DNA of 64,000 nucleotides from Stenotrophomonas sp. BIGb0135 (GCF_024810105.1 NZ_JANUDX010000008.1:1-64000); one strand, 5' to 3'; counted from the stretch's first letter, positions 22,880 through 32,061 are shown. Numbers and translations: made by a program. Notes: generated by a model not told the origin, from the sequence alone.

Positions 22880-24127
22880 ATGGGCATCATCGACGGACAG
22901 CCGTTGGCAGTGGATCGGACGCACGCGGCGCTGGCGCGCCTGGAATCGGATGTGATCTTCGGGTGCGTGTTCCTCGGTTTCGTCACCCACATGCTCGGCA
23001 GCGGCGAGACGCCGCGTTGGGACGTGGACAGTGGCGATGAGGACGCGGGCAGGCAGCAGGCCGACCTGCAGGACGTATTGAACCGGATCGGCGCGCTGAC
23101 CGGGGTCGAGGGCGCGGTCGTGCAGGCCGGCAAGAGTCCCACCTACGACGGTGGCCAGGCGCTGCAGCTGGCGATCGCCTCGCCGTTGAAGGACGGCAAG
23201 GCGCACGCGGGCAGCGTGCAGTGGTCGCGGCATGTGGCCGACCACATCAGCAGGATCGTGACCAGCAAGAAGAGCTGGCTGTTTGGCCTGATCACCCGCA
23301 GCGGCCCCTCTGAGCTGCTGGAGTTCACCTTGGACAACGAGCGTGGCGCCTACTACGGCATCGTCGACGATCCGGCCAACACGGTGCCCAAGGTGATCAG
23401 CTCGGTGCGCCGGCTGATCCCCTACGGCAGTGAAGGGGGCCGCTGGCGGTACGGCATGGAGTACCACGGCCTGATCGGCTACGACAGCGACGCCACCCTG
23501 CACACGGCACGGACCACGCCCAAGCAGGCGGGCTCGATCGAGCCCACCGGGCTGATCGGCAGCTGGGACGGGCGCGGCAAGGTCTGTGGCTATTGCCACG
23601 GCATGGTCTGGGCGCTGGCCGAGGTGCGCTGCAACTACCCGCAGGGCAAGCCGTTCGAGCTGGCGCTGGGCAAGCAGACGCACAAGCTGTCCTCGTGCTT
23701 TGGCTGCAGCACCTTCCAGCTGGCCAACGGCCGCGTGGCCAGTTCGATGCACCTGGGTCGCTCGGAGTCCTGGGTGCCGCTGCCCGAGGACGAGAACGCC
23801 ACCGCGCCCTTCAGCACCGGACTGGCCGTGGAGAGCGTCGACGGGCAGGTGGGCGCCAAGGAGCGCCGCGACCGCGAGGTCTTCGCCGACATGAACAAGG
23901 CCTGGGCCGAACACGTGGCGGCCTGGCTGTTGATGGGCGCCGAGCGGGTGCGGCGGGCCGGCCGGGGGACCTTTTCGGCGCAGGTGCTGGAGACGGCGGC
24001 GGCGCTGTCCGCCGAGGCAGGGCGGCGCAGCCAGCGCGGGGCGGCCAACCTGTTCCTGGATGCGCTGACGGTGCACGACAAGGACCTGAACCGGCTCAAG
24101 CGCTTCCTCGACCCCGCGCCGCACTGA
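22880..24127 (+). CDS. Uncharacterised 415-aa protein with paired cysteine motifs
   Basis: I do not recognise this 415-residue soluble protein. The start at 22880 follows GGAGAG; the frame upstream is not coding. The centre holds a conserved-looking block (about residues 232-300): KVCGYCHGMVWALAE, then KLSSCFGCSTFQLANG and HLGRSESWVPL. The C-H and C-x2-C groups suggest a zinc site. The spacing (Cys-His on a helix, then C-x2-C) is reminiscent of deaminase-fold proteins, but the usual HxE/CxE glutamate is not in place, so this is only a hint. The C-terminus is helical with Arg-rich segments. It has no signal peptide. It stands alone behind a leader hairpin. Confidence 0.65.
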   Translation: MGIIDGQPLAVDRTHAALARLESDVIFGCVFLGFVTHMLGSGETPRWDVDSGDEDAGRQQADLQDVLNRIGALTGVEGAVVQAGKSPTYDGGQALQLAIASPLKDGKAHAGSVQWSRHVADHISRIVTSKKSWLFGLITRSGPSELLEFTLDNERGAYYGIVDDPANTVPKVISSVRRLIPYGSEGGRWRYGMEYHGLIGYDSDATLHTARTTPKQAGSIEPTGLIGSWDGRGKVCGYCHGMVWALAEVRCNYPQGKPFELALGKQTHKLSSCFGCSTFQLANGRVASSMHLGRSESWVPLPEDENATAPFSTGLAVESVDGQVGAKERRDREVFADMNKAWAEHVAAWLLMGAERVRRAGRGTFSAQVLETAAALSAEAGRRSQRGAANLFLDALTVHDKDLNRLKRFLDPAPH

Positions 24128-24136
24128 GCGGCGCAG

Positions 24137-24159
24137 CCGCCGGCAGTCTCTGCCGGCGG
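24137..24159. terminator. Hairpin between convergent genes
   Basis: CCGCCGGCAG and CTGCCGGCGG form a perfect 10-bp stem with a TCT loop, between the 415-aa gene and the converging acetyltransferase gene. There is no T-tract on either side. Confidence 0.5.
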
Positions 24160-24206
24160 TGCTGTGGCGCGCAGGCGCGGCGGGGCAGGGCGCCGGCCGC
24201 CGTGGC

Positions 24207-24635
24207 TCAGAGCCGCTTGCGCAGGTACAGCCGCTGGTGGCCCGGCGGAAAGTCCTCGAGCCGGCCGAAGATCGCGTAGCCCTGCTTGAGGTAGAAGCCC
24301 TCGGCCTGCCAGGAAAACGTGTCGAGCATGACCGAGCGCGCCCCGAGGGCGCGTGCCTGTTGTTCGGCATCGGCGAGCAGGGCGTGCCCCAGCCCGAGGC
24401 CGCGATGGCGCTCGTCCACCCACAGGGCATGCACGCTCAGCCAGCCGCCGTAGACATCGGCGACCAGGCCGGCGCAGGGCGTTCCGTGCGCATCGCGGAT
24501 CACGCGGTTGAGCGCCTGGTCATCCAGCGCCGCCCCGCAGGCGGCACGGTTGAAGGCGCGCAGACCGGCGAACACCGCCGCCGCGTCGTCGGCACCGGCC
24601 GGCTCGATACGGGGCGATGCGTGCGGGCCGGGCAT
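24207..24635 (-). CDS. GNAT-family N-acetyltransferase
   Basis: A 142-residue acetyl-CoA-dependent acetyltransferase. The acetyl-CoA pyrophosphate loop is visible as ERHRGLGLGHALLADAEQQA (motif A, about residues 75-95), followed by YLKQGYAIFGRLEDFPPGH, the usual motif B end with the Tyr general acid. The acceptor is unknown. Its ATG shares one base with the smpB stop codon (TGATG), so the two are cotranscribed and coupled. Confidence 0.85.
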   Translation of the reverse strand: MPGPHASPRIEPAGADDAAAVFAGLRAFNRAACGAALDDQALNRVIRDAHGTPCAGLVADVYGGWLSVHALWVDERHRGLGLGHALLADAEQQARALGARSVMLDTFSWQAEGFYLKQGYAIFGRLEDFPPGHQRLYLRKRL

Positions 24636-25138
24636 CAGGCGTCGCGGTTGTGGCGGCGCATGGTCCGCGACTTTTCGCGGGCCCAGTCGCGGTCCTTCTC
24701 GGCGTCGCGCTTGTCGTGGGTCTGCTTGCCCTTGGCCAGTGCGACCTCGAGCTTGATCTTGTTCTTGCTCCAGTACATCGCCGTCGGCACGATCGTGTAA
24801 CCGTCGCGCTCGACCTTGCCGACCAGCTTGTCGATCTCGCTGCGATGCAGGAGCAGCTTGCGCTCGCGGCGGTCGTTGGCGACCACGTGGGTGGAGGCCT
24901 GGATCAACGGGGTGATCTGGGCGCCGATCAGGAAGATCTCGCCCTGCTTGACGTACGCGTAGGCGTCCACGATGTTGCCGCGCCCGGCGCGGATCGACTT
25001 GACCTCCCAGCCCTGCAGGGCCAGGCCGGCCTCGAAGCGATCTTCGATGTGGTACTCGTGACGGGCACGCTTGTTGAGCGCGATGGTTTTGTTGGCCGTC
25101 GCGCCCTTTGCTTTATCCTTGCCGCTGTTCTTGCTCAT
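24635..25138 (-). CDS. smpB: SsrA-binding protein SmpB
   Basis: A 167-residue OB-fold protein that binds the tRNA-like part of tmRNA and delivers it to stalled ribosomes. It carries the family hallmarks [43 protein letters not shown] and the basic C-terminal tail [20 protein letters not shown] that sits in the decoding channel. Start at 25138 with a GGAAAT-type ribosome site. The cognate ssrA lies about 3.8 kb away on the same strand. Divergent from ratA. Confidence 0.97.
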   Translation of the reverse strand: MSKNSGKDKAKGATANKTIALNKRARHEYHIEDRFEAGLALQGWEVKSIRAGRGNIVDAYAYVKQGEIFLIGAQITPLIQASTHVVANDRRERKLLLHRSEIDKLVGKVERDGYTIVPTAMYWSKNKIKLEVALAKGKQTHDKRDAEKDRDWAREKSRTMRRHNRDA

Positions 25139-25195
25139 TTCCCTATTGTCTCCGATTCGGGCACGCCCGGTCGATTCATCTGACATCTGTATCGC

Positions 25196-25624
25196 ATGCC
25201 CACAATCCGCCGTAGTGCCCTGGTCGAACATTCGGCTGCCCGTATGTTCGATCTGGTCAATGATATCGAGGCCTATCCGCGCCGGTTCCGCTGGTGCTCG
25301 GCGTCGCAGATCCTGGAATCCGCGCCGGACCGCCTGGTGGCGCGCCTGGACCTGGGGCTGGGGTCGTTCTCGACCTGGTTCATGACTGAAAACACCTTGC
25401 AGCGCCCGAGCAGCATCGACATGCAGCTGCGCGATGGTCCGTTCAAGCGCCTGCACGGCCGCTGGGAGTTCCATGCACTGGCCGAGGAGGCCTGCAAGGT
25501 GACCCTGACCCTGGAGTTCGAGCCGAACTCGCGCCTGCTCGGGCCGGCGCTGGCACTGGGCTTCCAGGGCCTGGCCGACCGCATGGTCAATGATTTCGTG
25601 CGCGTTGCCGACGGGCAGGACTGA
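25196..25624 (+). CDS. ratA: RatA/Coq10-like START-domain protein
   Basis: A 142-residue START-fold protein beginning [34 protein letters not shown], the conserved opening of RatA (YfjG). RatA was described in Escherichia coli as a toxin blocking 70S assembly, while relatives bind ubiquinone like Coq10. Four bases before rnfH (ratB), the usual pair, next to smpB as in many proteobacteria. Whether it acts on ribosomes or quinones here is open. Confidence 0.88.
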   Translation: MPTIRRSALVEHSAARMFDLVNDIEAYPRRFRWCSASQILESAPDRLVARLDLGLGSFSTWFMTENTLQRPSSIDMQLRDGPFKRLHGRWEFHALAEEACKVTLTLEFEPNSRLLGPALALGFQGLADRMVNDFVRVADGQD

Positions 25625-25627
25625 GCC

Positions 25628-25888
25628 GTGATCAGCGTGGAGGTGGTACTGGCCTGGCCCGACCGCGTGGCGTCGCGCCAGGTGCAGCTCCCCGATGGGG
25701 CGACGGTTGCCGACGCCATCGCCGCTGCCGCGCTGGACGGCAGTGACGCCTGCCCGGCGGTGGCCGTGCACGGGTTGCTGGCCCGGCCGCTCCAGCTGCT
25801 GCGCGATGGGGACCGGGTGGAACTGCTGCGCCCCCTGCTGGCCGACCCGAAGGACAACCGCCGCCGGCGCGCACGCGCCGGCAGCTGA
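25628..25888 (+). CDS. rnfH: RnfH family ubiquitin-like protein
   Basis: An 86-residue beta-grasp protein of the RnfH/UPF0125 (RatB) family, beginning [30 protein letters not shown] and ending in [23 protein letters not shown], the conserved closing motif. It starts at GTG 25628, three bases after the ratA stop. Function is not established in any organism; the pairing with ratA is the main clue. Confidence 0.88.
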   Translation: MISVEVVLAWPDRVASRQVQLPDGATVADAIAAAALDGSDACPAVAVHGLLARPLQLLRDGDRVELLRPLLADPKDNRRRRARAGS

Positions 25889-25902
25889 ATGCGCCTGCCG
25901 CC

Positions 25903-26298
25903 TCAGCGGCCGCCGCGCTTCTTCTTGTCCTTGGCCAGGTTGCGACCGAACTGGCGCACCGTGGTCTTGGCCAGGTCGGCGTCGTTGTTGGCGAAGTACT
26001 CGCCGTCCCAACGGGTCACCGCGTCATTCTCGAAATACACCGTGAAGTTCTTCACTTCGGTCTGGCCCAGGCGGTTCACGCGCTGGCTGGCGGTGTAGTC
26101 CCAACGCTGGGCGTGGAACGGATCCGGGATCGAGGGGGTGCCGAGCAGCGCGTTGACCTGCTGCTTGCTCTGGCCCACCTGCAGCTGACCGACGGCCTGC
26201 TCCCGGACCAGGTTGCCCTGATAGATGGGTTGCTTATAGATGATGCCGCAGCCCGTGGTGGACAGGGCAACGGCGGCGACCAGCAGGAGATTGCGCAT
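25903..26298 (-). CDS. bamE: Outer membrane assembly lipoprotein BamE (OmlA/SmpA)
   Basis: A 131-residue lipoprotein. The start at 26298 gives the signal peptide [17 protein letters not shown] with lipobox Cys17. The mature part has the BamE motif [11 protein letters not shown], then [28 protein letters not shown], characteristic of the OmlA/BamE fold. It is part of the BamABCDE machine that inserts beta-barrels into the outer membrane. It is transcribed divergently from fur, the omlA-fur arrangement known from xanthomonads. A basic tail (KDKKKRGGR) is longer than in enterobacteria. Confidence 0.95.
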   Translation of the reverse strand: MRNLLLVAAVALSTTGCGIIYKQPIYQGNLVREQAVGQLQVGQSKQQVNALLGTPSIPDPFHAQRWDYTASQRVNRLGQTEVKNFTVYFENDAVTRWDGEYFANNDADLAKTTVRQFGRNLAKDKKKRGGR

Positions 26299-26401
26299 CG
26301 GAAAGGGCGTTTGGGGAAATCCAGTCGATGATACACTCACGACGCGTCGCCGCGACCCAATCCGAGGCAGCTGGCGCTAAATCGCCAATGAACGGAGAAC
26401 T

Positions 26402-26818
26402 ATGGAAACCCACGACCTGCGTAAAGTCGGCCTGAAGGTGACCCATCCGCGGATGCGGATCCTGGCGTTGCTCGAACAGCGCAATGCCCAGAACCACCAG
26501 CACCACATGACCGCCGAGGACATCTACCGCCAGCTCCTGGAGCATGGCGACGAGATCGGCCTGGCCACGGTGTATCGCGTGTTGACCCAGTTCGAGGCCG
26601 CCGGCCTGGTGCTGAAGCACAATTTCGAAGGCGGCCAGGCCGTCTACGAGCTGGACCGCGGCGGCCACCACGACCACATGGTGGACGTGGACAGCGGCAA
26701 GATCATCGAATTCGAAAGCCACGAGATCGAAGAACTGCAGCGCAAGATCGCGGCCGATCACGGGTACGAGCTGGAAGAGCACTCGCTGGTGCTTTACGTG
26801 CGCAAGAAGCGTCGGTAA
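26402..26818 (+). CDS. fur: Ferric uptake regulator Fur
   Basis: A 138-residue iron-responsive repressor. It has the winged helix (LRKVGLKVTHPRMRIL, then ATVYRVLTQFEAAGLV) and the dimer/metal domain with GGHHDHMVDVDSGKIIEFE, where the His cluster binds the regulatory metal. The C-x2-C structural zinc pair of E. coli Fur is absent, as in several gammaproteobacterial Fur proteins. The end is YVRKKRR. An AACGGAGAAC ribosome site precedes the ATG. It shares a 103-base divergent region with bamE. Confidence 0.96.
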   Translation: METHDLRKVGLKVTHPRMRILALLEQRNAQNHQHHMTAEDIYRQLLEHGDEIGLATVYRVLTQFEAAGLVLKHNFEGGQAVYELDRGGHHDHMVDVDSGKIIEFESHEIEELQRKIAADHGYELEEHSLVLYVRKKRR

Positions 26819-26872
26819 CGGCCCGGCGGCCGGTCATCGGACCGCCGCAGGCCAGCAGATCGCGTGACTGGA

Positions 26873-26897
26873 CCCCGGGCCCTGGCCCGGGGTTCCT
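26873..26897. terminator. GC-rich hairpin between fur and the esterase gene
   Basis: CCCCGGGC and GCCCGGGG pair around CCTG (26873-26892), followed by TT and an interrupted T-rich stretch. It lies between the converging fur and SGNH esterase genes. Confidence 0.5.
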
Positions 26898-26902
26898 GAG
26901 TT

Positions 26903-28150
26903 TCAGCGTGCGCACACCGGGACGGCGTCCGGCAACAGGGCCTGCAGGTCCACCGCCGCCGCCATCGCGTGGTTGCCGGCATCGCCGGGGTGCAGGTGAT
27001 CGCCGGAATCGAAGGCGGCGGCCAGGCGTGCCGGATCGGCGGGATCGCGCAGCACCGCGTCGAGGTCGATCACCGCATCGAAGGGACTGTCGCTGCGCAG
27101 CCAGGCGTTGAGTTGCCGGCGCAGGGCGTCCTTGTCTGGCTGGTAATAGTCCTCCAGCGGGGTGCCGGGCAGCGCACCGGCGAACGGCGGCAGGGTGGCA
27201 CCGAGGATGCGCACGCCGCGGGCATGGGCGCGTGCGACCAGACTGCGATAGCCGGCCTGCAGCTGGGCCAGCGACGGCGCCGGTTCGGTGCGGGCGAAGG
27301 CGGTGCCAGGCCAGCCGATGTCGTTGGTTCCGAGGAGTACGATCACGCTGGCGAGGCCGGGTTGGTCGAGCACATCGCGCTGGAAACGGGACAGGGCGGC
27401 CTCGCCCATGCCATCGCGCAGCAGGCGGCCCCCGGAGATGCCGGCGTTGACCACGGCAACGCCCTGCGGCGCCAGCCGCGCGGCGAGGTGGTCGGTCCAG
27501 CGCTGGTCGCGGTCCAGGCTGGCGGTCGCACCATCGGTGATCGAATCGCCGATCACGGCCACGCTGCGTGCGCAGGCGGCCCGCTCCACATCCAGCCCCG
27601 AGACGAACAGGCGGGCGGTCGTGGTTGCCGCGTCTGTCAGTGCCGGGGCCAGGGTCTGGTCACCGGCGGCGAACGCGGCGGTCTGCCGGCCGTCCCAGTG
27701 AAAGGTCTGCAAGGGCGTGCGCCCGGCGACGTAGACGCTCACCTGCACCGCCTGCAGATCGCGGGTTGCCAGTGCCAGCGGGTCGCTCACGCGTTCCTCG
27801 CCGGGGCCGATCACCACGCCGGTGCGCCCATCGAAGGCGAGTGCCAGCGGCGTCCGGCCCGGGCCGGCGGCGGCACTGGCAGCATCGATCCGCAGGGGCT
27901 GTTGACCATACGCATTGCTCAGGCGGACCCGCAATTGGCGGCCACCCAGGCTGAGGCGCACGGTCTGGCGGAACGTCTGCGCGGCCAACTGATCGGGGAT
28001 CAGCGTAGGGAACAGGAACCGTGCGTTCCAGACCGGTTGCGGGCTGGCCTGCCCGCTGGCGACCCATGCTGGCGACGGCACGGCGGTGGCCGCCGCGGCG
28101 GTCGAGGAGGCGAGCAGGGTGGTGGCGACAAGGCGGGTGAGTGCGTGCAT
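26903..28150 (-). CDS. Secreted SGNH/GDSL-type hydrolase
   Basis: A secreted esterase-like enzyme of about 415 residues. From ATG 28150 the signal peptide is MHALTRLVATTLLASSTAAAA; two more in-frame ATGs (28162, 28180) precede it and cannot be excluded. An N-terminal beta domain of about 180 residues (VRLSLGGRQLRVRLSNAYG) precedes the catalytic domain, with VIGDSITDGA (nucleophile Ser), GISGGRLL (Gly), LLGTNDIGWPG (Asn) and DHLHPGDAGNHAMA (Asp-His). This two-domain layout is known in bacterial GDSL enzymes annotated as secreted lipases or acetyl xylan esterases. The substrate is unknown. It is divergent from a LysR regulator that may control it. Confidence 0.85.
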   Translation of the reverse strand: MHALTRLVATTLLASSTAAAATAVPSPAWVASGQASPQPVWNARFLFPTLIPDQLAAQTFRQTVRLSLGGRQLRVRLSNAYGQQPLRIDAASAAAGPGRTPLALAFDGRTGVVIGPGEERVSDPLALATRDLQAVQVSVYVAGRTPLQTFHWDGRQTAAFAAGDQTLAPALTDAATTTARLFVSGLDVERAACARSVAVIGDSITDGATASLDRDQRWTDHLAARLAPQGVAVVNAGISGGRLLRDGMGEAALSRFQRDVLDQPGLASVIVLLGTNDIGWPGTAFARTEPAPSLAQLQAGYRSLVARAHARGVRILGATLPPFAGALPGTPLEDYYQPDKDALRRQLNAWLRSDSPFDAVIDLDAVLRDPADPARLAAAFDSGDHLHPGDAGNHAMAAAVDLQALLPDAVPVCAR

Positions 28151-28198
28151 CGGGTGATCCATCGGCGGGGGGAACCCCATGGTGATTCGCCAGCCACC

Positions 28199-28243
28199 TG
28201 TGAACTAGACTGCTCCCGGACAATCATCTGTGAACTGGATTCA
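28199..28243. promoter_or_regulatory. Direct repeats in the esterase/LysR divergent region
   Basis: CTGTGAACT-A/G-GA occurs at 28199-28210 and again at 28229-28240, exactly 30 bases apart, about three helical turns, just upstream of the regulator start. This fits operator half-sites on one face of the DNA. Inferred binding site for the adjacent LysR protein. Confidence 0.45.
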
Positions 28244-28247
28244 TCCC

Positions 28248-29165
28248 ATGGCAGGCACCGACATCAACCGTTCCGGCGAACTGGAAGTCTTCGTCCGGGT
28301 CATCGACAGCGGCGGCTTCTCGGCGGCGGCGCGCTCGCTGGAGTTGAGCCCGTCGGCGGTCAGCAAGCTGGTGTCGCGGCTGGAGCAGCGGTTGGGCACG
28401 CGCCTGCTGCAACGCTCGACGCGCCAGGTGCAGCTCACGCCGGAAGGCTGCGCGTTCTACGAGCGCGGGCTGCGGGTGCTGGCCGATCTGGACGAGGCCG
28501 AGCGCTGCGCCAGCGCCCATGCCGAACCGCGCGGGCGCCTGCGGGTCAACGCGAACGTGCCGTTCGGGCACCACTTCCTGCTGCCCTTGCTGCCCGAGTT
28601 CCTGGCCCGGCATCCACAGGTCGGGGTGGACGTGGTGCTGACCGACGAGGTGATCGACCTGCTCGAACAGCGCACCGACGTGGCGGTGCGGGCCGGGCCG
28701 TTGAAGAGTTCCCGCCTGGTCGCGCGACGATTGGGGGCGACGCGGATGATGATCGTGGCGGCGCCGGCCTACGCCGCCCGGCACGGCCTGCCGCAGAGCG
28801 CGGAGGCACTGCTGGCGCACAACCGCCTCGACATCGGCCACCCGCGCGCGCTGTCGGGCTGGCCGCTGCTCGTGGACGATCAGCGCCGGGTGGTGCCCAT
28901 CGACGGCAGTGCCCGGGCCAGCGATGGCGAAGCACTGCGGCGACTGGTGCTGGGCGGGGTGGGCATGGCGCGGCTGGCGGCGTTCCAGGTGCAGGACGAC
29001 ATCGCGGCCGGGCGCCTGCTGCCGGTGCTGGAACAGGCCAACCCCGGCGACCTTGAGGAGGTGCACGCGGTGTTCCAGGGGCAGGGCGGCTACCTGCCGC
29101 TGCGGGTGCGCGCCCTGCTGGATTTTCTGGTGGAACGGGTCGACCTGGAACGGCCGCTGGGGTGA
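28248..29165 (+). CDS. LysR-family transcriptional regulator
   Basis: A 305-residue LysR regulator beginning at ATG 28248 (a GTG at 28230 is in frame). The helix-turn-helix reads LEVFVRVIDSGGFSAAARSLELSPSAVSKLVSRLEQRLG, followed by an effector domain with TDEVIDLLEQRTDVAVRAGPL, typical of the AaeR/DmlR-like subgroup. It is divergent from the SGNH hydrolase gene, which is its likely target. The inducer is unknown. Confidence 0.9.
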   Translation: MAGTDINRSGELEVFVRVIDSGGFSAAARSLELSPSAVSKLVSRLEQRLGTRLLQRSTRQVQLTPEGCAFYERGLRVLADLDEAERCASAHAEPRGRLRVNANVPFGHHFLLPLLPEFLARHPQVGVDVVLTDEVIDLLEQRTDVAVRAGPLKSSRLVARRLGATRMMIVAAPAYAARHGLPQSAEALLAHNRLDIGHPRALSGWPLLVDDQRRVVPIDGSARASDGEALRRLVLGGVGMARLAAFQVQDDIAAGRLLPVLEQANPGDLEEVHAVFQGQGGYLPLRVRALLDFLVERVDLERPLG

Positions 29166-29220
29166 GCGGCGCCTGGCTAGCCGGCACCGCCAAGCGCCGG
29201 CCAGCGACCGCTGCCGGCCG

Positions 29221-30882
29221 TCAGACCTGCAGCAGCTTGCGGGCCGCGGCGCGGGCTTCCTTGCTGACTTCCACGCCGCCGAGCATCCGCGCCAGCTCTT
29301 CTTCGCGGGCCTTGGTGTCCAGCTTTTCCACCGCGCTCTGGGTCATGCCGTCCACCGGTGCCTTGCTGACCCGGTAATGGGCGTGACCCTTGGAGGCGAC
29401 CTGCGGCAGGTGGGTGACGCACAGCACCTGGCGCTTTTCGCCCAGGGCCCGCAGCTTGTGCCCGACGATATCGGCCACGGCACCGCCGATGCCCGAATCG
29501 ACCTCGTCAAAGACCATGGTGGGCACCGCGTCCAGGTCGAGCGCCGCCACTTCGATCGCCAGCGAGATGCGCGACAGCTCGCCACCGGAGGCGACCTTGC
29601 GCAGCGCGCGGGGCGGCTGGCCGGCATTGGCGGCGACCAGGAATTCGACCCGTTCGGCACCATTCGGGTCCGGTTTGGACACCGCCTGCGGCTCGATCTC
29701 GATCAGGAACTGGCCACCGCCCATGCCGAGCTCGCCGATCAGGGTGGTGGTGGTGTCCGAGAGCGCCTTGGCGGCCTTGCGGCGGCTGCTGCTGAGGACG
29801 TCGGCGACCACCTGCCATTGCCCGGCGGCCCGCTCGATTTCGCCGGCCAGCGCCTGCAGGCGCACGTCGGCGCCGCGAAGCTGTTCCACCTCGGCCTGCA
29901 TCGCGTCGCGGTGTTCGCCCAGGCTTTCCATCGGCACGCGGTGCTTTCGGGACAGGTCGTGCAGCCGGCCCAGGCGGCGCTCGATGTCCTCGAACTGCTC
30001 GGGATCGGCGTCCAGGTCGCCCAGCACGCGGTCCAGCAGGACCAGCGCTTCATGCAGCTGGATGACGGCGCTGTCGAGCAGGGCATCCACCTCGCCCAGG
30101 CGCGGGTCGTGCTCGGCCACGCGGGACAGCTCGTGGCGGGTCTGCTGCAACAACTGCAGCGCCGAGGTGTCGTCGTCGCCGTTGAGGCGGGCCACGGCCA
30201 CGTCGCAGGCGGCGATCAGCGCGCTGGCATGCGCCTGGCGACGGTGGCTGCTGCCGAGCTGCTCGATCGAGGCCGGTTCCAGGTCTTCGCGTTGCAGTTC
30301 GCCCAACTGGTGCTCCAGGTAGCCGATGCGGTCGCTGACATCGCCCTGGCGCGACAGAGACTCGGCCTCGTCCACCAGCGCCTGCCAGCGCGCGGCGGCC
30401 TGGCGGACCTGGCCGCGCTCGGCCTCGTTGCGGGCGAAGGCATCCAGCAGGGCCAACTGCGAGGGCCGCGCCAGCAGGGCCTGCTGTTCATGCTGGCCGT
30501 GGATTTCGACCAGCGTGGCGGCCAGTTCGGTCAGCTGGGTCAGCGTGACCGGGCGCCCGTTGATCCACGCCCGCGAGCCGCCGTCGGCGCGGATGATCCG
30601 GCGCAGCTGGCACTGGTCCTCGTCGTCGAGCTCGTTCTCGCGCAGCCAGCGCCGCGCGGCGGCATCCGGTTCCGGGGCGAATTCGGCCGACAGCTCGGCA
30701 CGCGCGGCGCCGTGGCGGACCACGCCGCTGTCGGCGCGCAGGCCGGACAGGAAGCCGAGCGCGTCGACCATCAGCGACTTGCCGGCGCCGGTCTCGCCGG
30801 AAACCACGGTCATGCCCGGCCCGAATTCGAGTTCGGTAGCGCGGACGACGGCAAAATCCTTGATCGATAGATGTCTGAGCAT
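29221..30882 (-). CDS. recN: DNA repair protein RecN
   Basis: A 553-residue SMC-like ATPase, of normal length. Walker A is SGETGAGKSLMVDALGFL (about residues 29-46). Long coiled-coil arms follow, then the signature LRKVASGGELSRISLAIEVA and Walker B TMVFDEVDSGIGG. It works in recombinational repair of double-strand breaks. In many gammaproteobacteria it is LexA-controlled, but I see no clear SOS box in the 110-base gap shared with hrcA. Next to hrcA-grpE-dnaK as in other xanthomonads. Confidence 0.96.
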   Translation of the reverse strand: MLRHLSIKDFAVVRATELEFGPGMTVVSGETGAGKSLMVDALGFLSGLRADSGVVRHGAARAELSAEFAPEPDAAARRWLRENELDDEDQCQLRRIIRADGGSRAWINGRPVTLTQLTELAATLVEIHGQHEQQALLARPSQLALLDAFARNEAERGQVRQAAARWQALVDEAESLSRQGDVSDRIGYLEHQLGELQREDLEPASIEQLGSSHRRQAHASALIAACDVAVARLNGDDDTSALQLLQQTRHELSRVAEHDPRLGEVDALLDSAVIQLHEALVLLDRVLGDLDADPEQFEDIERRLGRLHDLSRKHRVPMESLGEHRDAMQAEVEQLRGADVRLQALAGEIERAAGQWQVVADVLSSSRRKAAKALSDTTTTLIGELGMGGGQFLIEIEPQAVSKPDPNGAERVEFLVAANAGQPPRALRKVASGGELSRISLAIEVAALDLDAVPTMVFDEVDSGIGGAVADIVGHKLRALGEKRQVLCVTHLPQVASKGHAHYRVSKAPVDGMTQSAVEKLDTKAREEELARMLGGVEVSKEARAAARKLLQV

Positions 30883-30939
30883 GGTTGTCTGTTCTCGAGC
30901 CGCGCAAAGCTAGCATGGGTGGACGGCAGCACCAATGAC

Positions 30940-30968
30940 TTGCCTTCGCTCCCCGCAGCCATTATCTA
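30940..30968 (+). promoter_or_regulatory. Candidate sigma-70 promoter of hrcA
   Basis: TTGCCT (30940-30945) and TATCTA (30963-30968) are separated by 17 bases, 26 bases upstream of the hrcA start codon. Confidence 0.5.
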
Positions 30969-30993
30969 AGGTGGCGTCTCACAGGCTGATTCC

Positions 30994-32061
30994 ATGCACC
31001 CATCTGCGTCACATCTTGCGCCCCGCGCCCGCCACCTGCTGCGGACGCTGATCGCACGCCACATCCAGGATGGCGAGCCGGTCGGGTCGCAGACGCTGGC
31101 GCGACTGGCCGGGCTGGATGTCAGCCCCGCCACCATCCGCAACATCCTGGGTGACCTGGAGGACCTGGGCCTGCTCAGCTCGCCGCATACCTCGGCCGGG
31201 CGGGTACCCACCGCGCACGGCTATCGGGTGTTCGTGGACAGCCTGGTCAAGATGCAGCCGCCCGGCGAGGGCGAGCTCAGCCGGCTGCGCACGGAGCTGG
31301 CCACCGGCAACGGCACCCAGGCGCTGTTGGGCAGTGCCTCCGAGCTGCTCTCGGCCATGAGCCATTTCGTGGGCGTGGTCAGTGCGCCGCGGCGCGAGCA
31401 GTTCGCCTTCCGGCATATCGATTTCGTGGCCCTGGATGCGCGCCGGGTACTGGCGATCCTGGTGTTTGCCGACAACGAAGTGCAGAACCGGGTGATCGAG
31501 CCGCGCCGCGCCTTCGGCCCGGGAGAGCTGGAGCAGGTGGCCAACTACCTCAATGCCAACTGTGCCGGGCGCCCGCTGGCCGAGATCCGCCAGCGCCTGT
31601 TGCTGGAACTGCGCGATGCGCAGTCGGAGATGGAGCAGTTGCTGGCCCACGGCATCGAGCTGGCCGAGCAGGCGCTGGTGCCGCCGGCCGATGACATGGT
31701 GCTGGCCGGCGCGACCCGGCTGATGGGCGTGCAGGACCTGTCCGACCTGGAGCGGTTGCGCGAGCTGTTCGACGTGTTCGCCAGCAAGCGCGAGATCCTG
31801 CAGCTGCTCGAGCGCACCATCCAGGCCCCGGGCGTGCGCATCTTCATCGGCGAAGAGACCGGGGTGATGCCGCTGGAAAGCGTATCGCTGGTGACCGCGC
31901 CGTATTCGGCCGGCGGCCAGGTGCTGGGCGTGCTGGGGGTGATCGGCCCCAAGCGGATGGCCTACGACCGCATGATCCCGCTGGTGGAGGCCACCGCCCA
32001 GGTGCTGGGGGCGGCGCTGGCGGACCCGGCGGGCGGCGGATTGTCCCGGGATCGGGCATAA
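30994..32061 (+). CDS. hrcA: Heat-inducible transcription repressor HrcA
   Basis: A 355-residue repressor with winged helix N-terminus (RARHLLRTLIARHIQDGEPVGSQTLAR, then VSPATIRNILGDLEDLGLL) and a GAF-like dimer domain. The C-terminus carries IFIGEE and LGVLGVIGPKRMAYDRMIPLVE, family hallmarks. It binds CIRCE elements, classically before groESL, and depends on GroEL for activity. I do not see a CIRCE inverted repeat inside this cluster, so its target is probably elsewhere, such as the groE operon. Confidence 0.96.
   Translation: MHPSASHLAPRARHLLRTLIARHIQDGEPVGSQTLARLAGLDVSPATIRNILGDLEDLGLLSSPHTSAGRVPTAHGYRVFVDSLVKMQPPGEGELSRLRTELATGNGTQALLGSASELLSAMSHFVGVVSAPRREQFAFRHIDFVALDARRVLAILVFADNEVQNRVIEPRRAFGPGELEQVANYLNANCAGRPLAEIRQRLLLELRDAQSEMEQLLAHGIELAEQALVPPADDMVLAGATRLMGVQDLSDLERLRELFDVFASKREILQLLERTIQAPGVRIFIGEETGVMPLESVSLVTAPYSAGGQVLGVLGVIGPKRMAYDRMIPLVEATAQVLGAALADPAGGGLSRDRA

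Noticed and set aside
30882..30994. CIRCE element or SOS box between recN and hrcA
   Set aside because: No TTAGCACTC-type dyad and no CTG-N10-CAG site of good quality is present in the gap.
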